A stretch of DNA of 64,000 nt from Bacteroidales bacterium (GCA_900769555.1 CAAGHA010000070.1:1-64000); one strand, 5' to 3'. Positions 34,155-42,723 are shown, counted from the first letter of the stretch. Translations and numbers: made by a program. The notes: generated by a model from the letters alone, not told the origin.

Positions 34155-35588
34155 GTGGAGACAAATATGGATACAGTTAAAAACGTTTTATTTAAAGAAG
34201 GTTGGTTCTTTCTCTTGATTATTTTCATATTCAAGGTGAGTTGTTTTGATATAACTTTCTTTTGGGATTCCATTAATTGTCTCTCTAGAGTTGCTCATCA
34301 TATTTATGATAACGGATTATCTTATTTTTGTTATGAGGAAAAATATGACAATGGGGATCCTCATATTTTACCCTTTTATATAGCAACCTTATGGTCGTTG
34401 ATGGGGAAAAATTTGATAATTACTCATTTGGCGTTTTTGCCTTTTACTTTGGGTTGTGTTTATCAGGTAGTTCAACTCTCCCGAAAATTATTCACAATAG
34501 GGGATAGCAATAATTTGTTATTTTTTCTGCTATCAACAATCTTAATTCTATCTGATACGAGTTTTTTATCTCAGATTATATTGTTGGGGACTGATGTCTG
34601 CGTTATTTTTTTTGCTCTTTATACAGTGAACCAGATATTAAAAGGGGGATATCTCACTCTTTCAGTAGGTTTTGTAGGTTTGTTGATAACAAGAAGAGGT
34701 ATGATTATTTCAGCTGTACTTATGATTACTTATTTGTTGCATTGTTATTTTGTTCAAAAAAAAGAATTTAAGTTGAAGTCGTTTCTCTATGATCTTTTAC
34801 CAACATTGCCGGCATGTTTGTTTGTCTTACTATTTCTTGTTTTAAGGTACGTGAATGTAGGTTGGGTTTTTAATAATCCGGTAACAGTATGGGCAGAAAC
34901 TGGTGACTTAGTTACGAAAAAGGAATTGTTAAAAAATGGTTTGGTTTATGTTTGGCGAAATCTCGATTTTGGTCGATTTGCTATTTGGGGTGTTTTTCTT
35001 TTCTCTGTTTTAAAATCGAAAAAAATTTTTTTTGGAGAGTTGAAAACCTTATGGTTTGCCTATTTTTTGCTCCAAATGGCATTTTTAATTGTTACACTTC
35101 CTATAACGAATCCTTTTGGAGCTAGATATTTTATAGTTCAGTTTGTTCTTTTTTCTGCGATAGTCTCTAAAATTGTATATGAAAATTTTGACAAAAAGGT
35201 TGCTAAAGGTTTGATGATTGCAATGATTGTTATTGTAAATTCAGGTCATTTTTGGCTTTATCCACTGAATATTGCGCAAAATTGGGATTGCACGTTAAAG
35301 CATATTTCATTTTATGATCTTAGAAAAGAGACTTTTGAATACTTGGAAAATAATGGTATCGATTATTCCAATGTTGCCTCTGGTTTTTCTCTTTATGGAA
35401 ATCAGCGCTTGATTGATTTAAAAGATGAAGATAGGTTAATAGATTCGGAGATAGGTGATAATGAATATTATTTGTATAGTAATATTTGTTCGGAACGTGA
35501 TGAAAGACGATCTGAGTTTTGTAGAGACTGGGAGCAAGTTGCATTGTTTCAAAAAAATGATATATTTATTCAGATTTTAAAGAAATAA
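34155..35588 (+). CDS. Polytopic membrane protein, GT-C/GT39-like glycosyltransferase candidate
   Basis: A 477-residue inner-membrane protein with roughly ten hydrophobic segments. The first loop has an acidic stretch (KYDNGDPHILPFYIATLW) where GT-C glycosyltransferases of the PMT/GT39 type carry catalytic acidic residues. The C-terminal 100 residues are hydrophilic. I infer a polyprenyl-phosphate-sugar-dependent transferase, but no family signature is decisive. It stands alone between a terminator and a family B repeat. A second in-frame ATG lies 12 nt downstream. Confidence 0.5.
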   Translation: METNMDTVKNVLFKEGWFFLLIIFIFKVSCFDITFFWDSINCLSRVAHHIYDNGLSYFCYEEKYDNGDPHILPFYIATLWSLMGKNLIITHLAFLPFTLGCVYQVVQLSRKLFTIGDSNNLLFFLLSTILILSDTSFLSQIILLGTDVCVIFFALYTVNQILKGGYLTLSVGFVGLLITRRGMIISAVLMITYLLHCYFVQKKEFKLKSFLYDLLPTLPACLFVLLFLVLRYVNVGWVFNNPVTVWAETGDLVTKKELLKNGLVYVWRNLDFGRFAIWGVFLFSVLKSKKIFFGELKTLWFAYFLLQMAFLIVTLPITNPFGARYFIVQFVLFSAIVSKIVYENFDKKVAKGLMIAMIVIVNSGHFWLYPLNIAQNWDCTLKHISFYDLRKETFEYLENNGIDYSNVASGFSLYGNQRLIDLKDEDRLIDSEIGDNEYYLYSNICSERDERRSEFCRDWEQVALFQKNDIFIQILKK

Positions 35589-35603
35589 AGAATTTTTATT
35601 TCT

Positions 35604-35795
35604 TAAGACAATTTCTATAAATTAGGTCGAGAAAATTTTGAAAGGCATTTTGTTTAGGTTGATTCTATTTATAAATGAGCATAGTATCGTAACTATATGA
35701 ATAGTAGTAAGATAAACAAATTGGATTCAAAAGTATCCGAAATAGGATTTATTATAAAAAGAAAGCAAAAATAGTAATTTATAGAAGATTCCTTA
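35604..35795 (+). repeat. Family B repeat, best preserved copy, with terminal inverted repeats
   Basis: The left end TTCTATAAATTA (35613-35624) is the exact inverted complement of the right end TAATTTATAGAA (35775-35786). About nine outer bases on each side pair imperfectly (TAAGACAAT versus TAAGGAATC). Internal blocks include AGGTCGAGAAAATTTTGAAA, CATAGTATCGTAACTATATG and TTCAAAAGTATCCGAAATAG, found in the same order at 4211-4352. No coding potential. It occupies most of the 281-nt gap before the DUF4271 gene. Confidence 0.75.
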
Positions 35796-35815
35796 AATAT
35801 TGGTTGCGTAAAATT

Positions 35816-35847
35816 TTTGTAAAGAAAGAACAAAAAGAGTACCTTTG
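35816..35847 (+). promoter_or_regulatory. Putative promoter of DUF4271-hemD
   Basis: A -33 TTTG (35816-35819), a 20-nt spacer and a -7 TACCTTTG (35840-35847). It lies just downstream of the family B repeat; the predicted leader is about 16 nt. Confidence 0.6.
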
Positions 35848-35869
35848 TGGTATTATATAAGAAAAGAAT

Positions 35870-36763
35870 ATGTCCAATAACGATAGTTTAATATCAAGAG
35901 AATTAAGTAATGGGGAATTGTCGGAACTTGCCAATTTCTCGGATTTTACATCCGGTTGGACAATGTCTGAAAATTCAAATCAATATTTATTGGAGGAGGG
36001 CTTAGAAGAATTTTTTTTACACTCCATGGGAGGTGTAAGACGATTAAAATCGTATGCAAAACCCGTTCACTTTGTTGAAGGTATTCCATCAATTGAAGGG
36101 TCTCAAATAGTTGAAACATTTAGACAACAAATCTGGTTTACCCCATTAATGATTGTGTTGGCTTTTACAATTGGAATGCTCTTTGTTAATCGTTTTAAAA
36201 TTTACAAACAAGAACTAAGATTTTTTTTCTTATCAGGTAGGGGTGATACAAGTGTGTCTGACAACCGAATGGGATTATTTCAATTTCGCTTCTTAACCTT
36301 TTCGGTATCAATAATATCCATTACACTTTTTTGTAGTTTTGTGTTAGAAGATATATTGAATTACCAGCCAGACTCGTTTTCGAAAACCTTTATTAGATTG
36401 TTAGGAGTTGTTTTATTATACATTTTAGTGAAAATGGTAATAACAAGGATTCTTTGTTTTGTATTTTTGGATAATCGGATATTGGTCAATTTAAAGCAGT
36501 TGTATACAACATTGTTGACTATGTTGGGATTTTCTCTCTTTATCAGTGTTTTGCTAATATCTTATGGGCAAGGTTTCATTATTGATATGGCATTTTGGAT
36601 GGGGATAATTGTTTGTTGTTTATCTGTTGGATTATATTTATATAAGATTTTTGAATTTTTTTTTACAGGGGTCTCTTCTTTATTCTATTTGATTTTGTAT
36701 CTTTGCACCCTAGAAATTTTGCCTACTGCTATTTTTGTATGGGTATTGATGATTTCTGTCTAA
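35870..36763 (+). CDS. DUF4271 membrane protein
   Basis: A 297-residue protein with a hydrophilic N-terminal 85 residues, then six or seven hydrophobic segments. An acidic, disordered-looking N-terminus followed by FRQQIWFTPLMIV and ending ILPTAIFVWVLM fits the DUF4271 family of Bacteroidota, which is regularly found next to hemD. Function is unknown. It is first in a likely DUF4271-hemD unit (25 nt gap). Confidence 0.78.
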   Translation: MSNNDSLISRELSNGELSELANFSDFTSGWTMSENSNQYLLEEGLEEFFLHSMGGVRRLKSYAKPVHFVEGIPSIEGSQIVETFRQQIWFTPLMIVLAFTIGMLFVNRFKIYKQELRFFFLSGRGDTSVSDNRMGLFQFRFLTFSVSIISITLFCSFVLEDILNYQPDSFSKTFIRLLGVVLLYILVKMVITRILCFVFLDNRILVNLKQLYTTLLTMLGFSLFISVLLISYGQGFIIDMAFWMGIIVCCLSVGLYLYKIFEFFFTGVSSLFYLILYLCTLEILPTAIFVWVLMISV

Positions 36764-36788
36764 AAATAATTAAGTTTTAAGTAATAAA

Positions 36789-37571
36789 ATGGTGAAAATT
36801 AAACGTATTTTAGTTTCTCAGCCGAAGCCTACTTCAGAGAAATCTCCATATTTCGATTTAGAAACAAAATATGGTGTAAAAATTGATTTTAAACCGTTTA
36901 TCAAGGTAGAGCCGGTTTTATCGAAAGAATTTCGTCAACAGAAGGTCTCTATATTAGATCATACGGCGGTCGTATTTACGGCAAGAACGGCAATTGACCA
37001 TTTTTTTCGTTTATGTGGAGAATTAAGGGTGAATGTACCTGAGACAATGAAGTATTTTTGTATTTCTGAATCTGTGGCAAAGTATTTGCAAAAATACATA
37101 CAGTACAGAAAACGTAAAATATTTTTTGGTGAGACGAATAAATTGGAAGATTTGATGAAGTATGTAACGAAGCATATCGGAGAGAAATTTCTTGTTGCGG
37201 TTTCAGATGTTCATGATGTGAATAAAGCTGTGGAAGAACAAAAGGATGATATCCTTTCATTGATGGAAAAGGCCGGTGCTAACTTTACACCCGCGGTGAT
37301 GTATAAAACTGTAAGTACTGATTTTACAAAGGAGCCGGACTTTAGTTATGATATGTTGGTGTTTTTTAGTCCTTCAGGAATTGCTTCATTGTATAAGAAT
37401 TTCCCTGATTTTAAACAGGGAGATATAGGTGTAGGATGTTTAGGAGCAACTACAGCAAAAGCTGCAAAGGATGCTGGTTTGACTGTAAATATTGAGGCTC
37501 CAACAGTAGAATTCCCGTCTATGCCGGCTGCTATTGATGCATATTTAAAGGATCTTTCCAAAAAGAAATAA
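36789..37571 (+). CDS. hemD: Uroporphyrinogen-III synthase
   Basis: Closes and inverts ring D of hydroxymethylbilane to form uroporphyrinogen III. The 260-residue protein has the two-lobed HemD pattern: VVFTARTAIDHFFRL in the first half and LVFFSPSGIASLYKNF plus GVGCLGATTAKAAKDAGL in the second. The sequence family is weakly conserved, but the position between DUF4271 and rnpA is standard in Bacteroidales. hemW at 42.7 kb is a possible heme-related partner; other hem genes are not in the window. Confidence 0.85.
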   Translation: MVKIKRILVSQPKPTSEKSPYFDLETKYGVKIDFKPFIKVEPVLSKEFRQQKVSILDHTAVVFTARTAIDHFFRLCGELRVNVPETMKYFCISESVAKYLQKYIQYRKRKIFFGETNKLEDLMKYVTKHIGEKFLVAVSDVHDVNKAVEEQKDDILSLMEKAGANFTPAVMYKTVSTDFTKEPDFSYDMLVFFSPSGIASLYKNFPDFKQGDIGVGCLGATTAKAAKDAGLTVNIEAPTVEFPSMPAAIDAYLKDLSKKK

Positions 37572-37585
37572 ACTAGATTTTTCAT

Positions 37586-37627
37586 ACTGCGCCAAATGAA
37601 ATTTCGTACTTTGGCGCAGTTTTTTTA
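37586..37627 (+). terminator. Intrinsic terminator after hemD
   Basis: ACTGCGCCAAA pairs exactly with TTTGGCGCAGT and is followed by seven T residues. The last T residues lie just before the rnpA ATG (37631), so rnpA expression must come from read-through or a promoter inside hemD. Confidence 0.85.
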
Positions 37628-37630
37628 TAG

Positions 37631-38044
37631 ATGGAACAACGTCGAAATACATTTCCCAAAAGAGAGCATTTATGTGGACATTTGTTAGTGGATGCTTTAT
37701 ATGAAAAAGGAGACTCTTTTTTTGTCTACCCGTTTCGTGTTGTTTATGATATTGTACCGTTACCGGAAAATGATGATGTCGCCATATTATGTATGGTAGG
37801 AGTTTCCAAAAGAAAACTCAAAAAGGCTGTCCACAGAAATTATGTAAAACGACAAACAAGAGAGGCTTATCGTAAGAATAAGCATGAATTATGGGATTTT
37901 TTGGAGAAAAGTAAGAAAAGGTTGCATCTTTCTTTAAATTACATCGGAGAAAAATGTGAAAAATCTTCTGTTATGGAGCGTCAAACGAAAAAAACATTAA
38001 AAAAGATGTTGGACATTATTCAATCTAAGTCAGATGTGCGATAA
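37631..38044 (+). CDS. rnpA: Ribonuclease P protein component
   Basis: The protein cofactor of RNase P in tRNA 5-prime maturation. The 137 residues contain the hallmark RNR-type helix ([14 protein letters not shown]) and the N-terminal aromatic groove sequence FPKREHLCG. The start lies only 3 nt after the hemD terminator T tract. Its end overlaps yidD by 11 nt. It is not next to rpmH or dnaA here, as in other Bacteroidales. Confidence 0.9.
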   Translation: MEQRRNTFPKREHLCGHLLVDALYEKGDSFFVYPFRVVYDIVPLPENDDVAILCMVGVSKRKLKKAVHRNYVKRQTREAYRKNKHELWDFLEKSKKRLHLSLNYIGEKCEKSSVMERQTKKTLKKMLDIIQSKSDVR

Positions 38045-38285
38045 AAAAAATCAACGATCTATATTATCAAAATTTTTCATCAAAATTACACTTCTCCCTA
38101 TTCAATTTTATAGAGTTGCAATTTCACCTATGTTGCCACCGTCTTGTCGATATACCCCAACTTGTTCAGAATATGCTATGATTGCCATAATGAAATATGG
38201 GGTTATTAAGGGTGGATATTTGACAATTAGACGGATTTTAAGGTGTCATCCGTGGGGTGGGAGTGGGTATGACCCGGTTCCCTAA
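38034..38285 (+). CDS. yidD: Membrane protein insertion efficiency factor YidD
   Basis: An 83-residue protein with the signature [20 protein letters not shown] and the C-terminal [12 protein letters not shown], both diagnostic of YidD (DUF37). It probably helps YidC-dependent insertion at the inner membrane. The ATG at 38034 overlaps rnpA, and the rnpA-yidD pairing is widely conserved. Confidence 0.93.
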   Translation: MCDKKNQRSILSKFFIKITLLPIQFYRVAISPMLPPSCRYTPTCSEYAMIAIMKYGVIKGGYLTIRRILRCHPWGGSGYDPVP

Positions 38286-38423
38286 GTGAATTGCTATGGA
38301 TAAAATAGTTTCCATATATTTTATATTTGCTTGATAGATACACTTTTTGCTCGTGAATAAAAAAAATATTTTTTTTTATGGCAAAAAAATGGTTTAAAAT
38401 TAGCGAAATATGGAATATATACA

Positions 38424-38431
38424 TAAATTTG
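38424..38431 (+). promoter_or_regulatory. -7 promoter box of the argR operon
   Basis: TAAATTTG matches TAnnTTTG. It lies directly upstream of the ARG-box-like operator, which would place the operator over the transcription start. The -33 element is not clear. Confidence 0.4.
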
Positions 38432-38439
38432 CGTGTTTT

Positions 38440-38457
38440 TATGAATAAATATTCGTA
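38440..38457 (+). promoter_or_regulatory. ARG-box-like operator in front of argR
   Basis: TATGAATAAATATTCGTA closely matches the ArgR operator consensus (TGAAT-WWWW-ATTCA) with one mismatch in the second half. A further ATTCAT half site follows at 38460-38465. It lies 23 nt before argR, consistent with autoregulation of argR-GNAT-argG. Confidence 0.6.
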
Positions 38458-38479
38458 TTAATTCATTTAACAGTAGAAA

Positions 38480-38950
38480 ATGAAAAATAAAGTAAAGCGA
38501 ATAACTGCAATAAAAGAGATTATCTCAACAACAGAAATTGGGAGTCAAGAAGAACTTCTTCATAGTTTAGCGGAAAGAGGTTTTGAGTTGACTCAAGGTA
38601 CATTGTCAAGAGATATGAAGCAGTTGAAAGTTGTAAAGACAACAAATTCTTCAGGGATGTATGTCTATAAGTTGCCACAGCAGCAAGAGACGGTTGCGGA
38701 AGTTGTTGTGGAGCGAACAACTCTCGATTCGGTTTTAGTTTCGTTGGATTTTTCGTCTAATATTGTGGTTATTCACACCCGCCCGGGATATGCGAGCAGT
38801 ATGGCGTATGAAATAGATGTGCAAGCGAGTGATGTAATTTTAGGAACAGTGGCAGGAGATGACACAATTATAGCTGTAAAGAGAGAGGAGTTATCACAAA
38901 AAGATGTAATCGATGCATTATCTCGGTTTATCCCATCTTTAAAAAAATAA
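38480..38950 (+). CDS. argR: Arginine repressor
   Basis: A 156-residue ArgR/AhrC-type regulator. The N-terminal winged helix has IGSQEELLHSLAERGFELTQ followed by TLSRDMKQL (recognition helix). The C-terminal hexamerisation and arginine-binding domain has VVIHTRPGYASSMAYEID and GTVAGDDTIIAV. It is first in the arginine operon, behind an ARG-box-like site, so autorepression is likely. Confidence 0.94.
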   Translation: MKNKVKRITAIKEIISTTEIGSQEELLHSLAERGFELTQGTLSRDMKQLKVVKTTNSSGMYVYKLPQQQETVAEVVVERTTLDSVLVSLDFSSNIVVIHTRPGYASSMAYEIDVQASDVILGTVAGDDTIIAVKREELSQKDVIDALSRFIPSLKK

Positions 38951-38976
38951 ATTTACCCTATTTTCACTTAGTGATT

Positions 38977-39570
38977 ATGGATCAAGAAATAGAAATTATG
39001 GTCGCAGATGAGCGGCATATAGATTATGTGGAAGTTATCTTGGATACGATAGAGAAAGCAGCCAAGGTACGAGGAACTGGTATAGCGAAGCGTGACCCTG
39101 AATATGTTAAGGAGAAAATTCGTGAAGGGAAAGCCGTGATTGCATTATGTGGAGAAGAATTTGCAGGGTTTAGTTACATCGAAACGTGGGAGAATAAAAG
39201 GTATGTTACGACTTCCGGTTTGATTGTGCCTGAAAAGTTCAGAGGAAGAGGTTTGGCAAGGCGGATTAAACATACTACGTTTACTTTGGCTCGCAAACGT
39301 TGGCCGGAGGCTAAGATTTTTAGTTTAACTTCAGGAGCAGCTGTGATGAAGTTGAATACAGCCTTAGGTTATTTGCCAGTTACTTTTGCCGATTTAACAG
39401 AAGACGAGACATTTTGGAAAGGATGTAAAGGGTGTGTAAATTATGATATTTTACAACGTACAGGTCGTCGTTATTGTATCTGTACCGGAATGTTATTTGA
39501 CCCGCATGAGCCATTGAGTTTAGAAATGGCAGAGAGAGAATTATCTAAAGACCCAAATATTAAAATATAG
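38977..39570 (+). CDS. GNAT acyltransferase of the arginine operon, candidate first-step enzyme
   Basis: This 197-residue GNAT protein shows the acyl-CoA-binding motif VPEKFRGRGLARRIKH and a following IFSLTSGAAVMKLNTALGY segment. It also has a C-terminal cysteine set (C150, C153, C167, C169 in WKGCKGCVN and RYCICTG) that could bind zinc. It lies between argR and argG, where Bacteroidales keep such a gene, so acylation of glutamate at the start of arginine synthesis is a reasonable guess. Bacteroides is known to use succinylated arginine intermediates, so the acyl donor could be succinyl-CoA. Start: ATG 38977 is preferred over GTG 38971. Confidence 0.72.
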   Translation: MDQEIEIMVADERHIDYVEVILDTIEKAAKVRGTGIAKRDPEYVKEKIREGKAVIALCGEEFAGFSYIETWENKRYVTTSGLIVPEKFRGRGLARRIKHTTFTLARKRWPEAKIFSLTSGAAVMKLNTALGYLPVTFADLTEDETFWKGCKGCVNYDILQRTGRRYCICTGMLFDPHEPLSLEMAERELSKDPNIKI

Positions 39571-39577
39571 TATCAAA

Positions 39578-40786
39578 ATGGCTAAGAAAAAAGTTGTAGT
39601 TGCTTTCAGTGGAGGATTGGACACATCTTTCACGGTGATGTATTTGGCAAAAGAAAAAGGCTATGAAGTTTATGCTGCGTGTGCGAATACCGGAGGTTTT
39701 AGCGAGGAACAATTGAAACAAAATGAAGAGAATGCGTATAAGTTGGGAGCTGTAAAGTATGTGACTTTGGACGTTACTCAAGAGTATTATGAGAAAAGTT
39801 TGAAGTACATGGTTTATGGAAATGTTCTTCGTAATGGGACTTATCCGGTTTCAGTCTCTTCTGAACGTATATTCCAAGGTATGGCTATTGCTCGTTATGC
39901 TAATGAGATAGGTGCAGATGCAATTGCTCATGGTTCAACCGGTGCAGGTAATGATCAGGTTCGTTTTGACATGACTTTCTTGGTTATGTCTCCGGGAATA
40001 GAGATTATCACGTTGACTCGTGATATGACTCTTACTAGACAATATGAGATTGATTATTTGAATGAAAATGGCTTCTCTGCAGATTGGACGAAATTGAAAT
40101 ATTCTTATAATGTAGGTATTTGGGGTACGTCTATTTGTGGTGGAGAAATTTTGGATTCTAGAGAAGGTTTGCCTGAGTCAGCTTACTTGAAACAGGTTAC
40201 TAAATCAGGTAGTGAGCTTCTCAAATTAGGATTTAAAAATGGAGAAATTTTTTCCGTGAATGGGGAGGAATTTGACGATAAGATTGCTTGTATCCAAAAG
40301 ATAGAGGAAATCGGTGCTGCTTATGGTATTGGTCGTGATATGCACGTTGGTGATACTATTATAGGAATTAAAGGTAGAGTTGGTTTTGAGGCTGCTGCTC
40401 CTATGTTGATTATTGGGGCTCATAGATTTTTAGAGAAATATACCCTATCTAAATGGCAACAGTATTGGAAAGATCAAGTGGCGAATTGGTATGGAATGTT
40501 CTTACATGAGTCTCAGTACCTAGAGCCTGTAATGCGTGATATTGAAGCGATGTTGGAGTCTTCTCAAAGAAATGTAAATGGTGAGGTAACGTTAGAATTG
40601 AGACCATTATCGTTCTCTACAGTTGGAGTAGATTCTCCTGATGATTTGGTTAAGTCTAAGTTTGGGGAATATGGTGAGATGAATAAGGGGTGGACATCAG
40701 AAGATGCAAAAGGCTTTATCAAAGTAACCTCAACTCCTTTGCGTGTTTATTATGCAAATCATAAGGAAGAAGGTAAAAATATTTAA
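39578..40786 (+). CDS. argG: Argininosuccinate synthase
   Basis: Joins citrulline and aspartate using ATP, the penultimate step of arginine synthesis. The 402 residues carry the PP-loop AFSGGLDTSFTVMYL, the HGSTGAGNDQVRF motif and the GIKGRVGFEAAAP segment. The gene follows the GNAT gene by 7 nt. In Bacteroides argC and argD usually follow; here a repeat and a terminator follow, so the operon ends with argG. Confidence 0.95.
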   Translation: MAKKKVVVAFSGGLDTSFTVMYLAKEKGYEVYAACANTGGFSEEQLKQNEENAYKLGAVKYVTLDVTQEYYEKSLKYMVYGNVLRNGTYPVSVSSERIFQGMAIARYANEIGADAIAHGSTGAGNDQVRFDMTFLVMSPGIEIITLTRDMTLTRQYEIDYLNENGFSADWTKLKYSYNVGIWGTSICGGEILDSREGLPESAYLKQVTKSGSELLKLGFKNGEIFSVNGEEFDDKIACIQKIEEIGAAYGIGRDMHVGDTIIGIKGRVGFEAAAPMLIIGAHRFLEKYTLSKWQQYWKDQVANWYGMFLHESQYLEPVMRDIEAMLESSQRNVNGEVTLELRPLSFSTVGVDSPDDLVKSKFGEYGEMNKGWTSEDAKGFIKVTSTPLRVYYANHKEEGKNI

Positions 40787-40790
40787 GGAG

Positions 40791-40952
40791 GGTTCTATAA
40801 ATTCATTTCGTGGAATTTTTGAATTTGTTTCGAGTGGATTGCTGTTCGAAAGGAAGGAGTAGTGCGAGCATTGTGACCGACTGACATACAGAAGTTGCCG
40901 AAATAAATCAAAAAGTATCGAAAAGTTTATTACCTTGCAATTTATATTTTTA
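40791..40952 (+). repeat. Family B repeat, diverged copy
   Basis: Begins TTCTATAAATT (40793-40803), contains GCGAGCATTGTGACCGACTG (compare TAGTGACCGATTGAATCG at 4.3 kb) and an internal AGAAGTTGCC, then TCAAAAAGTATCGAAAA and TTTATTACCTTG. The block order matches the other copies but identity is lower. It fills over half of the 297-nt gap between argG and coaD. Confidence 0.5.
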
Positions 40953-41021
40953 AATTAAAAACGGTGAATTTTTAGAATTTATCTTAAAATACATTTTTCA
41001 TAGTGTTTGTTTATTTTGTTT

Positions 41022-41060
41022 AGAGAAGTAATTTTATTGTTAGATTACTTCTCTTTTTTT
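41022..41060. terminator. Bidirectional terminator between argG and coaD
   Basis: AGAGAAGTAAT pairs exactly with ATTACTTCTCT across an 11-nt loop and is followed by seven T residues. The flanking genes converge. Confidence 0.85.
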
Positions 41061-41083
41061 ATTGATACTTTTTAATTCGTGGA

Positions 41084-41548
41084 TTATAAATCATCAATTG
41101 TAACGTTAGGAGGTAAGAAGCAGTTTATATCTTTCCCATATTTAAGTAAATCTCTAACAACGGTTGAACTTATAAAAGAGTGTTGAGGTTCTGTAAATAA
41201 TAGAATTGTGTCGATTCCGGAAATTCTGCGGTTGGCATCTGCAATAGTCTTTTCATATTCAAAATCTGCAATTGAGCGAATACCTCTTAAAATAAGTGAT
41301 GCTCCAATTTTTTTTGCAAAATCAACAGTTAATGAATCGTAACTTTCAACTCTAACCTTTGGTTCGTCTGCAAATGCTTTTCGAATAATAAAATTTCTCT
41401 TATCAATGGAGAATAATGTTTTTTTTGCTTCATTGATACCGATAGCAATAACTACCTCATCTACAAAATTTAAGGCTCTTTTAACAACTGAATAATGACC
41501 AACTGTGAATGGATCAAAACTACCTGGAAATATCGCTATCTTTTTCAT
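41084..41548 (-). CDS. coaD: Phosphopantetheine adenylyltransferase
   Basis: Adenylylates 4-phosphopantetheine in coenzyme A synthesis. The protein has 154 residues from the ATG at 41548, where it begins [18 protein letters not shown] with the nucleotidyltransferase T/HxGH motif. The [13 protein letters not shown] motif lies near the C-terminus. A longer frame from 41605 would run into hemW and adds a non-homologous leader. It has its own candidate -7 box (TACTTTTG, minus strand, 41565-41572) in the 31-nt gap after hemW. Confidence 0.94.
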   Translation of the reverse strand: MKKIAIFPGSFDPFTVGHYSVVKRALNFVDEVVIAIGINEAKKTLFSIDKRNFIIRKAFADEPKVRVESYDSLTVDFAKKIGASLILRGIRSIADFEYEKTIADANRRISGIDTILLFTEPQHSFISSTVVRDLLKYGKDINCFLPPNVTIDDL

Positions 41549-41564
41549 TGTTTTATTTTTTTTG

Positions 41565-41597
41565 CAAAAGTAATAAATATTAGTCAACCCATAACAA
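41565..41597 (-). promoter_or_regulatory. Putative promoter of coaD overlapping the end of hemW
   Basis: On the minus strand, a -33 TTG (41595-41597), a 22-nt spacer and TACTTTTG (41565-41572). The -33 part lies inside the hemW coding sequence. Confidence 0.4.
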
Positions 41598-42710
41598 CTT
41601 TTCAATGATATAATCAGATTTGAATATTCCTATTTCAGAAAGGGCATAAAAGCCTTCTTTAAATATTATATCTCCAGATGTTCTAAATCGGGATATCTCT
41701 TTTTCGAAATAGGAGATAATATCATTATCAAATGTTTTTATAAATTTATTGAAATCGAGACCTTTTATGGTTCTTAATGATGTGATTATTAAGTCGTTAT
41801 AGCGAGTTTGTGTATCGATATTTTCTGTCTCATAGAATATTTTATGTTCTTTTCTCAGTTGAAGGTAAAGCCGACTGTTGGAAATGTTCCAACGACGTGT
41901 TTTCCCGTTAAATGAGTGTGCGGCAGGACCAACTCCTAAATATGGTGTTTCGTTCCAGTATGAGGAGTTGTGTTTTGATTCAAACCCATATTTTGCGAAG
42001 TTTGAAATTTCATATTGAGATATATTTGCTTTAGTCAATTTTTTGATTAGTAATCGGTACATTTCGAAGCTTAAATCTTCATCAATTTCTTTAAATAAAC
42101 CAGAATCACGTTGTCGGGTAATTTTTGTTCCTCCTTCAAAAGTCAGATGATAGGCTGAAATATGAGGAACATTTAGAGAAATGGCCGTTTCAATATTTTC
42201 ACCCCAATTTTCTAACGTTTGGTTGGGTAGCCCGTATATTAAATCTATACTTACGTTTTCAAATCCATTATCTTGACAACGTTTTATTGCGTGGATAGCT
42301 TGTTGTGCGGTATGTCTTCGATTGATAAATAAAAGGTCCTTATCAAAAAAACTTTGAACACCTATACTCAGACGATTGATGGGAAATTGCTTCAGTTCAG
42401 AAATTTTCTTTATTGATAAATCGTCAGGATTTGCCTCAAGTGTAACTTCTTCCAGATCAAGAGTGAAATTATTTTTTATAGTTTCAAAAATTTGATTTAG
42501 ATCCTTATTGTTCAAAAGGGAGGGCGTTCCCCCTCCTAAATAGATTGTTTTTATAATTTCGTTATTGAGAAAAAAATTTTTTTGTTCTACTAACTCTTGA
42601 CAAATATTTTGAATCAACACTTCTCTATTCCCTTGATAAGTAGAGGAGTAAAAGTCGCAGTATGAACAACGACTTTTGCAAAATGGAATATGAACATAAA
42701 TGCCGGCCAT
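41580..42710 (-). CDS. hemW: HemW-type radical SAM protein (heme chaperone)
   Basis: This 376-residue radical SAM protein has the cluster motif C11-x3-C15-x2-C18 ([15 protein letters not shown]), GGGTPSLL, and the [10 protein letters not shown] and [10 protein letters not shown] segments typical of HemW. HemW binds heme and is thought to deliver it to proteins; it was formerly called an oxygen-independent coproporphyrinogen oxidase, but it lacks the extra N-terminal region of HemN. A TACCTTTG box (42716-42723, minus) ends only 5 nt before the ATG, suggesting a leaderless or nearly leaderless transcript. Confidence 0.88.
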   Translation of the reverse strand: MAGIYVHIPFCKSRCSYCDFYSSTYQGNREVLIQNICQELVEQKNFFLNNEIIKTIYLGGGTPSLLNNKDLNQIFETIKNNFTLDLEEVTLEANPDDLSIKKISELKQFPINRLSIGVQSFFDKDLLFINRRHTAQQAIHAIKRCQDNGFENVSIDLIYGLPNQTLENWGENIETAISLNVPHISAYHLTFEGGTKITRQRDSGLFKEIDEDLSFEMYRLLIKKLTKANISQYEISNFAKYGFESKHNSSYWNETPYLGVGPAAHSFNGKTRRWNISNSRLYLQLRKEHKIFYETENIDTQTRYNDLIITSLRTIKGLDFNKFIKTFDNDIISYFEKEISRFRTSGDIIFKEGFYALSEIGIFKSDYIIEKLLWVD

Positions 42711-42715
42711 CGTTG

Positions 42716-42723
42716 CAAAGGTA
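42716..42723 (-). promoter_or_regulatory. -7 promoter box immediately before hemW
   Basis: On the minus strand TACCTTTG matches TAnnTTTG exactly and lies 5 nt from the start codon. No good -33 box is seen. Confidence 0.4.
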
